64,000 nt of DNA from Falsiroseomonas sp050563535 (GCF_050563535.1 NZ_JBNXUO010000025.1:1-64000), one strand, 5' to 3'; positions 25,681 to 35,721 are shown, counted from the first letter of the stretch. Numbers and translations: made by a program. Notes: generated by a model from the letters alone, not told the origin.

Positions 25681-27284
25681 GCGGCCTTCCCCTTCGTCTT
25701 CTTCGCCTTGGGCTGCGCTCTGGCGAAGCCGAGCATGTCGAACAGCGCCTCGCCATCCTTGCCGAAGCCGGTGAGGGCGAAGATCAGGTTGCGCCGCGCG
25801 CGGCCGATGCGCGGCGCGGCGCCGCCATTCTCCGCCGTCAGCGGCGCGGCTTCGTCGAACAGCCGCAGCGCGACCTCGCGCAGCCGGGCGAGCCAGCGCC
25901 GTTCGGCATCGTCGGGCCGCTCCGTCAGCAGCGCGAAGAACCCCTCCTCCGTCCCCTCCCACAGCCTCTCGCGGACCGAGGAAAGGAGTTCGGCATCGAG
26001 CTTCACCGTGGCGCCGGGGCTGAACAGGGCGGCGCGCACCGCGCCGCGCAGCAGGCCCGCGACATGGTTGGCCGAGCGGACAAGCCGGCTCGCGAGCGCG
26101 TCGAGCCGGTCCCGTTCGTCTGCCGACGGCGCGGCGGGCAGCGGCATCTCGCTCTCGACGAAGGCGCGGGCCTTCATGCTCTTCATGTCGTAGCCGGCTG
26201 CGAGCAGGCGTGCCTGCTTCGCATCGACACTCGCGCCACGTACTCCTCGCCACGTCGAGACGGCCGAGGCCGGCAGTTGCACTCCCTCGGGTGTGGCTAC
26301 GACCAGGCCTATCCAATCCCGGTAACCGATCCCGCCCGGTTGACCATGCAGCGGGAAGTAGTCGCGGCTTGACTTGTCCTGGCGATGAGGTGTCAGGGGA
26401 TGCATCTTGCCCCAACCGACGTATTTCACCCCGTTGGGCCTCTGCCGCCAGCTGCCGACGAGCACCGTGTCCTCGACACCAGTCAGTGGGCAGTGGTGCG
26501 GGCCGGCAGCATGAACGAAGTTGAGCCTGATGCGCCTCGGCATGCTCCAGAATGTCTGAAGCACATGGGAGTTTTCCGGCGTGGTGATTCGCGGTCCGCT
26601 CTCACCGATGGCTGGCGAGAGCCACGGGAGCACGCTGGGCAGCATTTCGGTCGGAGGAGGTCCATCGGCGTTGATCTGAACGTTGGCCCATACGGTCTGC
26701 CAGATCGTCGGCCGCGCCCCAGGCAGGACGAAAGTGGAAAGGGGACCACCCCCGCGGAGGCCCGTGAAATGCCCCCTTCCACCTTCCGGTGCCCAGCATT
26801 GCAAGGTGAACAGCGCCATGGCCGCAGCATGGCGCCCCAGGGCGTCCACGCGCGTGTGGCGCGTGAACATGCTGGCACTGCCAGCGGCGTCGATCAGAAG
26901 ATCCTGGATAGGTTTGTCGTCCGAAACCAGGTCGCCGGACTCCTGCATGAAGCGCGGCCCCTCGCCATCCAGATTGAAGGCATGCGCGAGGGGCGCGAAG
27001 GCGGCATCCAGCGCGGAAGGATCGGGCGGCGCGTCCCAGCGGTCGAGCCAGGCATCGAGCCCTTCGGGCGGCGCGGCGGTGGCGAGCAGGCCGATCAGGA
27101 ATTCGAGGCTGGCGATGCGGAAATCGGCGCGCGGCCAGTCGAGGTCTATGACGGGGTCCGCGACCTCGGCGATCTGCGCGGGGCGGATAAGGTCGCGCCG
27201 ACCGCTGCGGCGGCGGACGGGAAGCCATGCATCCGTGAGAAGGTTCAGCGGTGGAGGCAGGCTCGAATCGCCGGTGTCCGTCAT
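25677..27284 (-). CDS. cas8e: Cas8e (CasA/Cse1), Cascade large subunit
   Basis: 535 residues. The N-terminus 'NLLTDAWLPVRRRSGRRD' and 'HAFNLDGEGPRFMQE', the 'GLRGGGPLSTFV' glycine loop and a C-terminal four-helix bundle fit Cse1. This subunit recognises the PAM and recruits Cas3. The middle of the gene (about 26200-26960) is clearly less GC-rich than the rest: the row 26521-26580 has 34 G+C of 60, while flanking cas genes run above 70%. It starts 82 bp after the cas3 stop, the only sizeable gap in the cas operon. Confidence 0.95.
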   Translation of the reverse strand: MTDTGDSSLPPPLNLLTDAWLPVRRRSGRRDLIRPAQIAEVADPVIDLDWPRADFRIASLEFLIGLLATAAPPEGLDAWLDRWDAPPDPSALDAAFAPLAHAFNLDGEGPRFMQESGDLVSDDKPIQDLLIDAAGSASMFTRHTRVDALGRHAAAMALFTLQCWAPEGGRGHFTGLRGGGPLSTFVLPGARPTIWQTVWANVQINADGPPPTEMLPSVLPWLSPAIGESGPRITTPENSHVLQTFWSMPRRIRLNFVHAAGPHHCPLTGVEDTVLVGSWRQRPNGVKYVGWGKMHPLTPHRQDKSSRDYFPLHGQPGGIGYRDWIGLVVATPEGVQLPASAVSTWRGVRGASVDAKQARLLAAGYDMKSMKARAFVESEMPLPAAPSADERDRLDALASRLVRSANHVAGLLRGAVRAALFSPGATVKLDAELLSSVRERLWEGTEEGFFALLTERPDDAERRWLARLREVALRLFDEAAPLTAENGGAAPRIGRARRNLIFALTGFGKDGEALFDMLGFARAQPKAKKTKGKAA

Positions 27285-27366
27285 GCACGAAACAGAGAAC
27301 GCCCGTTACGAATGGTCAACTACTTCGCCGGAAGTTCCTGCGTGGGTACGAGCTGCGCAGCGCGCC

Positions 27367-30057
27367 TCAGTCGAAGCGAAGCCCCGTGCCGGCATGATAG
27401 GCCGCAACCTGCGCGGTTCCGGACCCGTCGGTGACGTGGATGCGGAAACCCTCCTGCGCCCCAACCATCACCGCCAGCAGCAGCCGGTCCGACTCGCGCT
27501 CCCACCTCCCCCACCCTGCCTTCGCCGCCTCCGCCGCCGCTTCCAGACCTGCCGGGACGGCGCAGCCCGCCACACGCTGCCGCGCGACGCTCACCTCGGA
27601 CAGCGCCCAGGCGCGATGCGGGTCGGGGTCTTCGGCATAGGGCACCACCGCACCGTCCCGCACCACCGCGAGCCGCAGCGTCACGGTCGGGCGGTCCTCC
27701 AGCCGCGTGGGCGTGCGGTCCTCCGGTTCCCAGAAGCCCGCGCTGCGGTCATAGGCGGGGGCGAAGGCCAGCACGTTCTGCCGCGCCACGGAGGTCGCCG
27801 CCGCATCCTTCCCCGCGGCCCGCCCCGCCGCCTTCGCCAGGGCCGCGGGCAGCGCATCGGGGGCGGCATCGTCGGAAGCCTCCTCGACCAGCGGGCGCAT
27901 GTCGTCCGGCGTCGCGATGGCGCCGCGGCGGAACAGCGCGCGCGCCCCGCGCCACAGCAGCGCGGGGTCGCGGTAGACGGCTTCCGTGCCGGGCTGCGTG
28001 GCGCCGATCCAGTCGGCGGGGGGGTCTTCCACCGGCTCGGGCGAGACCACCAGCATCTCCGGCCCGGGCACCGGGCGCGGATCGCGGGCGTGCCGCCACA
28101 GCCGCCCCGCACGCTGGATCAGCAGGTCGACGGGCGCGAGATCCGTCACCAGCAGGTCGAAATCCAGGTCCAGGCTCTGCTCGATCACCTGCGTCGCCAC
28201 CAGCACGCGCCGCCGCGCCTCGCCCCCGCTGCCACGACCGAAGCGACGCAGCACTTCCTCCTCGATCTCCAGCCGGTCGCGCAGGGCGAAGCGCGCATGG
28301 AACAGGATCGGGGCGAGGCCGCGCGCGCGCAGCGCCTCGGCCGCCGCGACCGCGTCGTCCACCGTGTTGCGCACCCAGGCCACCGCGGCGCCCGCCTGCG
28401 CCGCGGCCTCGATCCGCGCGACCGCCGCCGCCACATCGTCGACCCGCGTCACCACGACGCGCCGCGGCAGGCCCCTGCGCGGCGGGCAGGGCGTCTCGGC
28501 GACACCCCCGGCCGAGGCCAGCGTGACGAGCGGATAGGCATCGCATGCGACACCGGCGGGGGCCAGCGCCAATCCCCTGCGGAAGGCGTCCACCAGCCTG
28601 CCCCGGATCGCGCGCGGCAACGTCGCCGAGAGCAGCACGGCGGAGCCGCCGAGCGCGGCGTGGAATTCCAGCAGGGCCAGCATCTCGCGCTGCATGTAGG
28701 GATCGAAGGCGTGCACCTCGTCGATCACCAGCACCTTGCCGGCGAGTCCCTGCAGCCGCAGCGCCGCATGCCGCACCGGCAGCACCGCCAGCAGCGCCTG
28801 GTCCAGCGTGCCGACGCCGACCTGCGCCAGCAGCGTGCGGCGGCGGTCCTCCGCCAGCCAGGCGGCGCAATGCGCCTCCGCCGGCTCGTCCGCCGGGTCG
28901 GTCGCGCGCGGCGCTGCCGTGCCCGCCGCGGGCGATGGCGGTGCCTCCGGCCCGGCGGGAATGGCCGCGCGGAAACGGGGGTCGAGCGCCGCCCGCGCAT
29001 GCGCCAGCGCCAGCGAGGGATGCGCCTCGGCCGCGAACAGCCCGCGATAGGCGCCGGCAAGCCGGCCGAACATCGCATTGGCGGTCGCCATGGTCGGCAG
29101 GGCGAGGAACACGCCCCCTGCCCGCCCCTCCGCGATCAGGCGATGCGCGAGCGTCATCGCCGCTTCCGTCTTGCCGCTGCCCGTCAGGTCCTCCACGACG
29201 GCGAGCACGGGGCCGGCGGGCAGTTGCACGCGCTCCGCCCAGGACTGCAGCGGGGAAGGTTCCTCGATGGCCGGGAACAGCCCGCGAAGGCCGCGGAACG
29301 GTGCGGGCCGCGGCGGGGACAGGCCCGCGGCCGCCAGGGCGGCGGCAGCGCGCGGCAGGGCATGGTCCCAGAAATAGGCGCCCGGCTCCGCCACCGCATC
29401 CGGCGGCACATAGGGGAACCAGTCCTGGCGGGACCCGATCCAGTCGGCCAATGTCACCAACCCGGCCAGCCGCCAGGCCAGCGCATGGACCTCGCGTTCG
29501 ACGGGGCGAGGAAGCGGCGATGGCGCGAAGATGCCTGCCATGGACTCCACGAACCCGGCCGCGGCATCGAGGCAGGCGGCGCACAGCACATCGGGCCGCG
29601 GCGGCTGTTCGGGTGGCGGGGCCGGCGGGCGGCCATGATGTCCGGCCAGCGCACGCAGCAACGGCGCACGGTGCCCGCCGATCCAGGCGCGCCTCTCGCC
29701 GATCCGCGGCGGCAAGATGCGGTCGAGGGCGGAAGCCAGCGGGCCGGCGAGCATGCTGAAGCCCATCGCATCATGCTTCGGCCCCGCGGGCACGCCTTCG
29801 CGCGGCATCGCCCCGAGCACCGCGCCGGGCCAGCGTTCGGGAACCATGCCCTGGAACGGCCTGGAGAACTTGCCAATGTCGTGCAGCGCGACGAGGAAGC
29901 CGAGCGTGCCGCCCCCCATTCCGAACCCCTGCGGCCGCGGCAGCAGCACGGCAACCGCCGCGACGTCCAGCGCGTGCGCCACCAGCGGGTGCCACGGGAC
30001 ATCCCCGCCCACCTGCGCACGCGCCTTGCCCCAGAACTGCGCGGTCCCATCCAGCAT
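27367..30057 (-). CDS. cas3: Cas3 helicase-nuclease
   Basis: 896 residues from the ATG at 30057; an in-frame TTG at 30072 is less likely. The N-terminal HD nuclease shows 'AHALDVAAVA' and 'LHDIGKFSRPFQ' (His59-Asp60) plus 'AGHHGRPPA'. The SF2 helicase has Walker A 'DLTGSGKTEAA', the 'VIDEVHAFDP' DExH box, 'LLSATLP' (motif III), and 'ATQVIEQSLDLDFD' with 'QRAGRLWRH' (motifs V and VI). Cas3 is recruited by target-bound Cascade and degrades the invader. It is the first gene of the cas operon, divergent from the formate dehydrogenase operon across about 130 bp. Confidence 0.96.
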   Translation of the reverse strand: MLDGTAQFWGKARAQVGGDVPWHPLVAHALDVAAVAVLLPRPQGFGMGGGTLGFLVALHDIGKFSRPFQGMVPERWPGAVLGAMPREGVPAGPKHDAMGFSMLAGPLASALDRILPPRIGERRAWIGGHRAPLLRALAGHHGRPPAPPPEQPPRPDVLCAACLDAAAGFVESMAGIFAPSPLPRPVEREVHALAWRLAGLVTLADWIGSRQDWFPYVPPDAVAEPGAYFWDHALPRAAAALAAAGLSPPRPAPFRGLRGLFPAIEEPSPLQSWAERVQLPAGPVLAVVEDLTGSGKTEAAMTLAHRLIAEGRAGGVFLALPTMATANAMFGRLAGAYRGLFAAEAHPSLALAHARAALDPRFRAAIPAGPEAPPSPAAGTAAPRATDPADEPAEAHCAAWLAEDRRRTLLAQVGVGTLDQALLAVLPVRHAALRLQGLAGKVLVIDEVHAFDPYMQREMLALLEFHAALGGSAVLLSATLPRAIRGRLVDAFRRGLALAPAGVACDAYPLVTLASAGGVAETPCPPRRGLPRRVVVTRVDDVAAAVARIEAAAQAGAAVAWVRNTVDDAVAAAEALRARGLAPILFHARFALRDRLEIEEEVLRRFGRGSGGEARRRVLVATQVIEQSLDLDFDLLVTDLAPVDLLIQRAGRLWRHARDPRPVPGPEMLVVSPEPVEDPPADWIGATQPGTEAVYRDPALLWRGARALFRRGAIATPDDMRPLVEEASDDAAPDALPAALAKAAGRAAGKDAAATSVARQNVLAFAPAYDRSAGFWEPEDRTPTRLEDRPTVTLRLAVVRDGAVVPYAEDPDPHRAWALSEVSVARQRVAGCAVPAGLEAAAEAAKAGWGRWERESDRLLLAVMVGAQEGFRIHVTDGSGTAQVAAYHAGTGLRFD

Positions 30058-30187
30058 CCGCAGGCCCCCCAACGCGGAGGTGCCATGGATGGCCGGCGCG
30101 GTCCATGCGCGTCACGGCACGGAAGCAGCGCAGAACCCGCGTGGTGCCCGGACGTTGCAGCCGCCAGGTAACGGGAGAGGGAGCGGC

Positions 30188-30421
30188 ATGCAGAGCATCA
30201 CCGGGACCATCCTGCTGGTGCAGGAGAGCCGCTTCCGGCTGCTGACCGGGCAGGGTCGGGCGGAGACCTTCCTGCTCTCCCACGCCGCTCCGATCGAGCC
30301 GCAGGACCTGACGCCGCTGGCGGGGCGCCGGGTGCGCGTGCGCTGCGAGCGCGCGCCGGGGCTGCTCGCCTTCGTCGCGCGGGACCTGCAATTGCTGGAT
30401 GAGGAAGCCATCACGGCATGA
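30188..30421 (+). CDS. Small protein leading the formate dehydrogenase operon
   Basis: 77 residues that I do not recognise as a family. The ATG at 30188 is preceded by a strong Shine-Dalgarno (GGGAGAGGGAG). The sequence alternates strand-like segments ('GTILLVQESRFRLLTG', 'RVRVRCERAPGLLAFVARD') and could be a small beta-barrel, OB- or SH3-like. It has no Cys. It overlaps the dehydrogenase start by 4 nt (ATGA), so it is coupled to it and may help its assembly or regulate its translation. Confidence 0.75.
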   Translation: MQSITGTILLVQESRFRLLTGQGRAETFLLSHAAPIEPQDLTPLAGRRVRVRCERAPGLLAFVARDLQLLDEEAITA

Positions 30422-33400
30422 CGCAGCGCAGCCGGCGGCCCCGCCGCACCTTCGCCGACCGCGCGGCGCATTTCCTGCGCGACTGGTCCGTGCCGCGCCA
30501 GCTTGCGGGCCAGCCCGAGACGACCAAGGCGGCCGAGAGCGAGGCATCGCGCGGCCTGCGCCCGCGGCTGGAACAGGCGGACAAGGTCGGCACCTCGATC
30601 TGCCCCTATTGCGCCGTGGGTTGCGCGCAGCTCGTCCATGCGAAGGGCGGCAGGCCGATCGCGGTGGAGGGCGACCCGCGCAGCCCGATCAACCAGGGCA
30701 CGCTGTGCCCAAAGGGCGCCGCGACCTTCGGGCTGATGACCAGCCCGCAGCGCCTGGACCGCTGCCTGCACCGCGCACCGGGCGCGACCGAATGGCGCGA
30801 GGTGGAGCTGGACTGGGCGATGGAGCGCATCGCGCAGCTCACGAAGCGCACGCGCGACGAGAGCTTCGTGACGCACCTGCCGGACGGCACCCGCGTCAAC
30901 CACACCCTCGCCATCGCCTCGCTGGGCGGCGCGACGCTCGACAACGAGGAGAACTACCTCATCAAGAAGCTGTTCTCCGCCGGGCTCGGGGCGGTGTTCA
31001 TAGAGAACCAGGCACGCGTCTGACACAACAATTCGGTGCCCAGTCTGGGTGCCACCTTCGGCCGGGGCGCGGCGACCATGCCGCAATGGGACCTCGCGAA
31101 GTCGGACGTCATCCTCGTGATGGGGTCCAACATCGCCGAGAACCACCCGATCGCCTTCCGCTTCGCGCTGCAGGCCAAGGCGCGCGGGGCGACGATCATC
31201 CATGCCGATCCGCGCTTCACCCGCACCTCGGCGCTGGCCGACATCTATGCGCCGCTGCGCGCCGGGTCCGACATCGCCTTCCTCGGCGGGCTGATCCGGC
31301 ACGTGCTGGAAAACGACCTGTGGTTCCGCGACTTCGCGCTGGCCTACACCAATCTCTCGACCATCGTCGGGCCAGACTACAAGGGGCCGGAGGAGCTGGA
31401 CGGCTACTTCTCCGGCTGGAACGAGGAGGGGCGCCGCTACTCGCCGGAGAGCTGGCAGTATGATGGCGTCGTCGTGCCCTCCTCCCTCGCGGAAGGCTAT
31501 GTGGAGATCGAGGGCTTCGCCGAGGCGACGAAGCGCCTGCACGAGGGCCCGACGCCGAAGGACCCCAGCCTGCTCCACCCGCGCTGCGTCTACCAGGTCA
31601 TGCGCCGCCACTTCGCGCGCTACACGCCCGGGATGGTGGAGCGCGTCACCGGCTGCCCGCGCGAGGTCTTCCTGAAGGTGGCCGACGCGCTGGTGCGCAA
31701 TTCGGGCCGGGAGAGGACGGGCGCGATCTGCTACGCGGTGGGCTGGAACCACCACACAAAGGGCGCGCAGGTGATCCGCGCGGGCGCGATCCTGCAGGCG
31801 CTGCTCGGCAATGTGGGCCGCCCCGGCGGCGGGCTTCTGGCGCTGCGCGGGCACACCTCGATCCAGGGCAGCACGGACATCTCGACGCTCTACGACCTGC
31901 TGCCGGGCTACCTGCCGCAGCCGCACGCCTTCCGCCCGCACGACACGCTGGCGCGCTACCTGGAGGTCGAGACGAACCCCACCGGCTGGTGGCACAACTT
32001 CCCGAAATACTACGTCTCCCTCCTGCGGGCCTTCTATGGCGACGCTGCCACGCCCGCGAACGGCATGGGCCACGACCTGATGCCGCGCATCACCGGCAAC
32101 CACTCGCAGCTTCCCCTGACGGTCGCGATGGACACCGGCGTCATCAAGGGCCTGTTCGTGATGGGCCAGAACCCGGTGGTCGGCGGCAGCAACTCGAAGC
32201 TCGTGCAGCGCGGGCTCGCGAAGCTCGAATGGATGGTGGTGCGCGACGTGGCGGAGACCGACACGGCATGCTTCTGGCGCGACGGCCACCTGGTGCGGGA
32301 CGACGGGATGCGGCCGGAGGAGATCGGGACCGAGGTCTTCCTGATGCCGGCCTCGCTCTCCGGCGAGAAGGCCGGCTCCTTCACCAACACGCATCGCCTC
32401 GTGCAGTGGCACGACAAGGTGGTGGAGGCGCCGGGGGACAGCCGTTCGGAGCTGTGGTTCACCTATCACCTCGGCCGCCGCCTGAAGGAGCTTCACGCCG
32501 GCAGCGAGCGGGCGGAGGACGCGGCCATCCGCGCGCTGCTGTGGGACTATCCGGTGGATGCGAAGGGCGAGCCGGATGCCGAGGCGGTGCTGCGCGAGAT
32601 CAACGGCTACACCTGGCCTGGCCGGGAGCAGGTCTCCTCCTTCACCGACCTGAAGGATGACGGCTCCACCGCCTGCGGGTGCTGGATCTACGGCGGGGTC
32701 TTCCCGGAGCCCGGACGCAACCTGGCGCGCAGCCGCGAGCCGGATGGGCCGGATGGGCCGGGCACGCATCTCGGCTGGGGCTACGCCTGGCCGGACAACC
32801 GCCGCACGCTGAACAACCGCGCCTCCGCCGATCCCGCGGGCCGGCCCTGGTCGGAGCGCAAGCGGCTCGTCTGGTGGGACGAGGCGGAGGGAGCCTGGAG
32901 GGGCCCGGACAAGGTGGATTTCCCCCCGACCAAGCGGCCCGACTACGAGCCGGACTGGTCGAGGAAGCCCGCCGGCATGGATGCGCTCTCGGGCACGCAG
33001 CCCTTCATCATGATCCCGGACGGCGTCGCGGGGTTGTTCGTGCCCTCCGGCCTCAAGGACGGGCCGCTGCCCGAGCACTACGAGCCCACGGAGACGCCGG
33101 TGCGCAACGCCTTCCACCCCGGGGTGGAGGGCAATCCCGCCGCGCCGCGCTGGGTCTACGACCGCAACCCGATCGCGCAGCCCGGCGACCCGCGCTTCCC
33201 GCATGTGCTGACCACCTTCCGGCTGACGGAACACCATTCCGGCGGCACGCCCACGCGCATCGTGCCCACCACGGCCGAGCTGCAGCCGGAGGGCTTCTGC
33301 GAGATCCCGACCGAGCTGGCGCGGAGCCTGGGCATCCGCAGCACGGACTGGGTCGTGGTCTCGACCCCGCGCGGCGAGATCGAGACGCGCGCGCTGGTCA

Positions 33401-33609
33401 CCGACCGGCTGCGGCCCTTCACGCTGGATGGCGGGCAGGTCGTGCACCAGCTCGGCCTGCCCTGGCACTATGGCTGGTCCGGCTACGCCAGGGGCGATGT
33501 CGCCAACGTGCTGACCGCCGTGGTCGGCGACCCGAACACCGGCATGCACGAGAACAAGGCGCTGGCCTGCGCGCTGCGCCCCGGCCGCCTGGCAGGGAGG
33601 AGTGGCTGA
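30418..33609 (+). CDS. fdnG: Formate dehydrogenase alpha subunit, selenocysteine-containing
   Basis: One 1063-residue protein read through an in-frame TGA at 31021-31023 (residue 202). The context 'IENQARV-U-H' followed by 'SLGATFGRG' is the conserved active-site setting of FdnG-type enzymes. The N-terminal [4Fe-4S] ligands are C62, C65, C69 and C97 ('CPYCAVGC', 'LCPKG'), followed by molybdopterin-binding domains and the C-terminal beta-barrel domain ('STPRGEIETRALVT'). It oxidises formate to CO2 with a Mo- or W-bis-pterin. No twin-arginine signal is visible at the N-terminus, unlike E. coli FdnG. Without recoding it would appear as two broken frames. selB and selC lie 3 kb downstream. Confidence 0.93.
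31021..31053 (+). promoter_or_regulatory. UGA selenocysteine codon and SECIS-like hairpin
   Basis: After the UGA come 11 nt, then GGTGCCCA-GTC-TGGGTGCC (31035-31053), an 8-bp stem with two G-T wobble pairs. E. coli fdhF also has exactly 11 nt between UGA and the minimal SECIS stem, and its loop includes GGUCU; here AGUCU is at the apex. SelB binds this kind of hairpin to deliver selenocysteyl-tRNA. Confidence 0.85.
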
Positions 33610-34457
33610 TGGACGGCACGGCGCCCGGGCGGCAGGAGGCGGAGATCACCGCGGGGGTGCGGATCGAGCCCGGCCGCAGCTACGGCTTCTTCACCGACAC
33701 CACGCTCTGCATCGGCTGCAAGGCCTGCGAGGTGGCCTGCAAGGAATGGAACGGGCTGCCGGCCGACAACGTCGCGCTGACCGGCCATTCCTACGACAAC
33801 ACCGGCCGGCTCGGCGCCCACACCTGGCGGCATGTGACCTTCCTGGAGCGGGACGCGCGCGCGACGGAGATGCCGCCCTACCAGTCGGGCTGGCTGATGA
33901 TGTCCGATGTCTGCAAGCACTGCGACCCGGCGCCCTGCCTGGAGGCCTGCCCCACGGGGGCCCTGTTCCGCACGGAGTTCGACACCGTGGTGGTGCAGCA
34001 GGACATCTGCAACGGCTGCGGCTACTGCGTGCCGGCCTGCCCCTTCGGCGTGGTGGAACTGGCGAAGGAGGACGGCAAGGCGCACAAGTGCACGCTCTGC
34101 TACGACCGGCTGAAGGGCGGGCTGGAACCCGCATGCGCCAAGGCCTGCCCCACCGACAGCATCCAGTTCGGCGTGGTGGAGGACCTGGTCGGGCGTGCGG
34201 AAGGCCGCGTCGCGAAGCTGAAGGAACAGGGCCAGGCGAACGCCTATCTCTACGGCACGCCGGGCGGGCCCGGCGCGACGGGCGGGCTCAGGCGCCTCAA
34301 CGCCTTCTTCCTGCTGACCGACCGGCCGGAGCGCTACAACCTGCCGCCCGCCCCGTCCCGCCCCGCGCGCAACGCGCGGCCTGCCTTCCTGGCGGGCCTC
34401 GCCACGATGGCGGGGCTGGCCGTGGCGGCAGCGATCATCGGGGTGGGGCGGCGATGA
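33609..34457 (+). CDS. fdnH: Formate dehydrogenase iron-sulfur (beta) subunit
   Basis: 282 residues starting at an ATG that shares one base with the alpha stop (TGATG). Four ferredoxin-type Cys groups are visible: 'CIGCKACEVACKEW', 'CKHCDPAPCLEACP', 'CNGCGYCVPACP' and 'CTLCYDRL' with 'CAKACP', giving four [4Fe-4S] clusters. A C-terminal hydrophobic helix ('AGLATMAGLAVAAAIIGVG') anchors it to the membrane, as in FdnH. It carries electrons from the alpha subunit to the membrane subunit. Confidence 0.93.
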   Translation: MDGTAPGRQEAEITAGVRIEPGRSYGFFTDTTLCIGCKACEVACKEWNGLPADNVALTGHSYDNTGRLGAHTWRHVTFLERDARATEMPPYQSGWLMMSDVCKHCDPAPCLEACPTGALFRTEFDTVVVQQDICNGCGYCVPACPFGVVELAKEDGKAHKCTLCYDRLKGGLEPACAKACPTDSIQFGVVEDLVGRAEGRVAKLKEQGQANAYLYGTPGGPGATGGLRRLNAFFLLTDRPERYNLPPAPSRPARNARPAFLAGLATMAGLAVAAAIIGVGRR

Positions 34458-35428
34458 GCGCCCCGGTGGAGAAGCCCGCCCTGCCGCCGGGCGTGCAGCC
34501 CGAATGGCGGGGCGAGACCTATCACGGCCGCCCGGTGACGAAGGCCAGCGGCTTCGACTGGAAGGTGTCCTTCTACATCGTCACGCTCGGCGTCGCGGGC
34601 GCCAGCCAGGTGATCGCCGCCATCGCCCGCGCACGCCCCGAAGGCGCGGGCCTGGCGCGGCGCGCGCGTCTCCTCGCGCTCGGCGGCAGCATCGTCGGGC
34701 CGCTGGTGCTGATCCGGCACCTCAAGACGCCACGGCGTTGGTACAACATGCTGCGGATCGCCCGCCCCACCTCGCCCATGTCGCTCGGCTCCTGGCTTCT
34801 CGCGGGCTTCGGGGCGCTGAGCGGCCTTGCTGCGCTGGGCGAGATGCTCGGCCGGCGGCTTCCCTTCGCGCGTCGTGTCGCGGATGCCGCACAGGGGCCG
34901 GCCGCGGTCGCGGGCGCGGGGATGTCCGTCTACACCGCCGGCCTGCTTGCCTCCACCTCCACGCCGCTCTGGGCCGCGGCGCCGGCACCGCTCGCCGCGC
35001 AGTTCGGCGCCGCCTCCATGGCGGGCGCGGCCTCCGCGCTCGCCCTCGCGCAGCGCGCGGCCGGGGAGGAGGCGAGCGCGCGGCGACTGGAGACGCTCGC
35101 GATGCTGGCCGGTGTGGCCGAGATGCTGGCGGCGCGCGAGACGGAGCGGCGCTGGGAGGCCAAGGGGCTGGACCGGCCGATCCGCACCGGCGAGGCGGGG
35201 GCGCTGAACGGGCTCGGCGGCAAGGCGCTGGGCATCCTGCTGCCGCTCGCGGCGCATGGCGCGGGCCGCGCGATCGGCGGGCGCGCCGGGACATTGCTAC
35301 CCGAACTCGCCTCCTTCGCCATGCTGCTCGGCGGCGCGGCCATGCGCCATTCGGTGCTGCTGGCCGGCAATGAGAGCGCCTGCCGCCCGGAGCACGCCTT
35401 CCGCGTGACGCAGGAGGCGCGGCGATGA
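34454..35428 (+). CDS. NrfD-type membrane subunit (quinone-reactive anchor)
   Basis: 324 residues with about eight hydrophobic helices and 'TPRRWYNMLRIARPTSPMS' between them, a pattern of the NrfD/PsrC family. No cytochrome b heme ligands of the FdnI type are apparent, so this dehydrogenase uses a heme-free anchor to pass electrons to quinone. Overlaps the beta subunit by 4 nt. Confidence 0.8.
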   Translation: MSAPVEKPALPPGVQPEWRGETYHGRPVTKASGFDWKVSFYIVTLGVAGASQVIAAIARARPEGAGLARRARLLALGGSIVGPLVLIRHLKTPRRWYNMLRIARPTSPMSLGSWLLAGFGALSGLAALGEMLGRRLPFARRVADAAQGPAAVAGAGMSVYTAGLLASTSTPLWAAAPAPLAAQFGAASMAGAASALALAQRAAGEEASARRLETLAMLAGVAEMLAARETERRWEAKGLDRPIRTGEAGALNGLGGKALGILLPLAAHGAGRAIGGRAGTLLPELASFAMLLGGAAMRHSVLLAGNESACRPEHAFRVTQEARR

Positions 35429-35721
35429 CGGAGGTGTCCGGGGCGCGCCGGGCGGCGCTTGCGGCGCTGGACCGGTTGCTGGCCGACGCCCCGCCCTGCA
35501 CGGCGCAGGAAGGGATGGACGCCGTGCGCTGTTCCGTCGCCTGGCGCGACGCGCTGGTGGCGCGGCGCCGGGCGCAGGGCGCCTCGCCCGCGCTGGATCG
35601 CGACCTGGCCCTGTCCAACGGCGTGCTCGGCCTCACCTGGTCGGGCGTGGTGCCCGTCAGTGGCTTCCGGCGCGAAAGGCTGGTCAAGGCGCGCGAGGCC
35701 CTGCTGGAAGCGGGCGGATGA
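35425..35721 (+). CDS. Small uncharacterised protein in the formate dehydrogenase operon
   Basis: 98 residues, coupled on both sides by 4-nt overlaps. The protein is charged and helical, with 'RRAALAALDRLLADAPPC' and 'MDAVRCSVAWRDALVARRR'; it contains two Cys residues and no membrane segment. I do not recognise the family. Its fixed position between the membrane subunit and the formate channel suggests a role in maturation or regulation of the enzyme. Confidence 0.75.
   Translation: MTEVSGARRAALAALDRLLADAPPCTAQEGMDAVRCSVAWRDALVARRRAQGASPALDRDLALSNGVLGLTWSGVVPVSGFRRERLVKAREALLEAGG

Noticed and set aside
31021..31036. Formate dehydrogenase broken by a stop codon (pseudogene)
   Set aside because: The TGA is in the Sec position of the FdnG family, is followed by a SECIS-like hairpin at the canonical distance, and selB and selC are adjacent.
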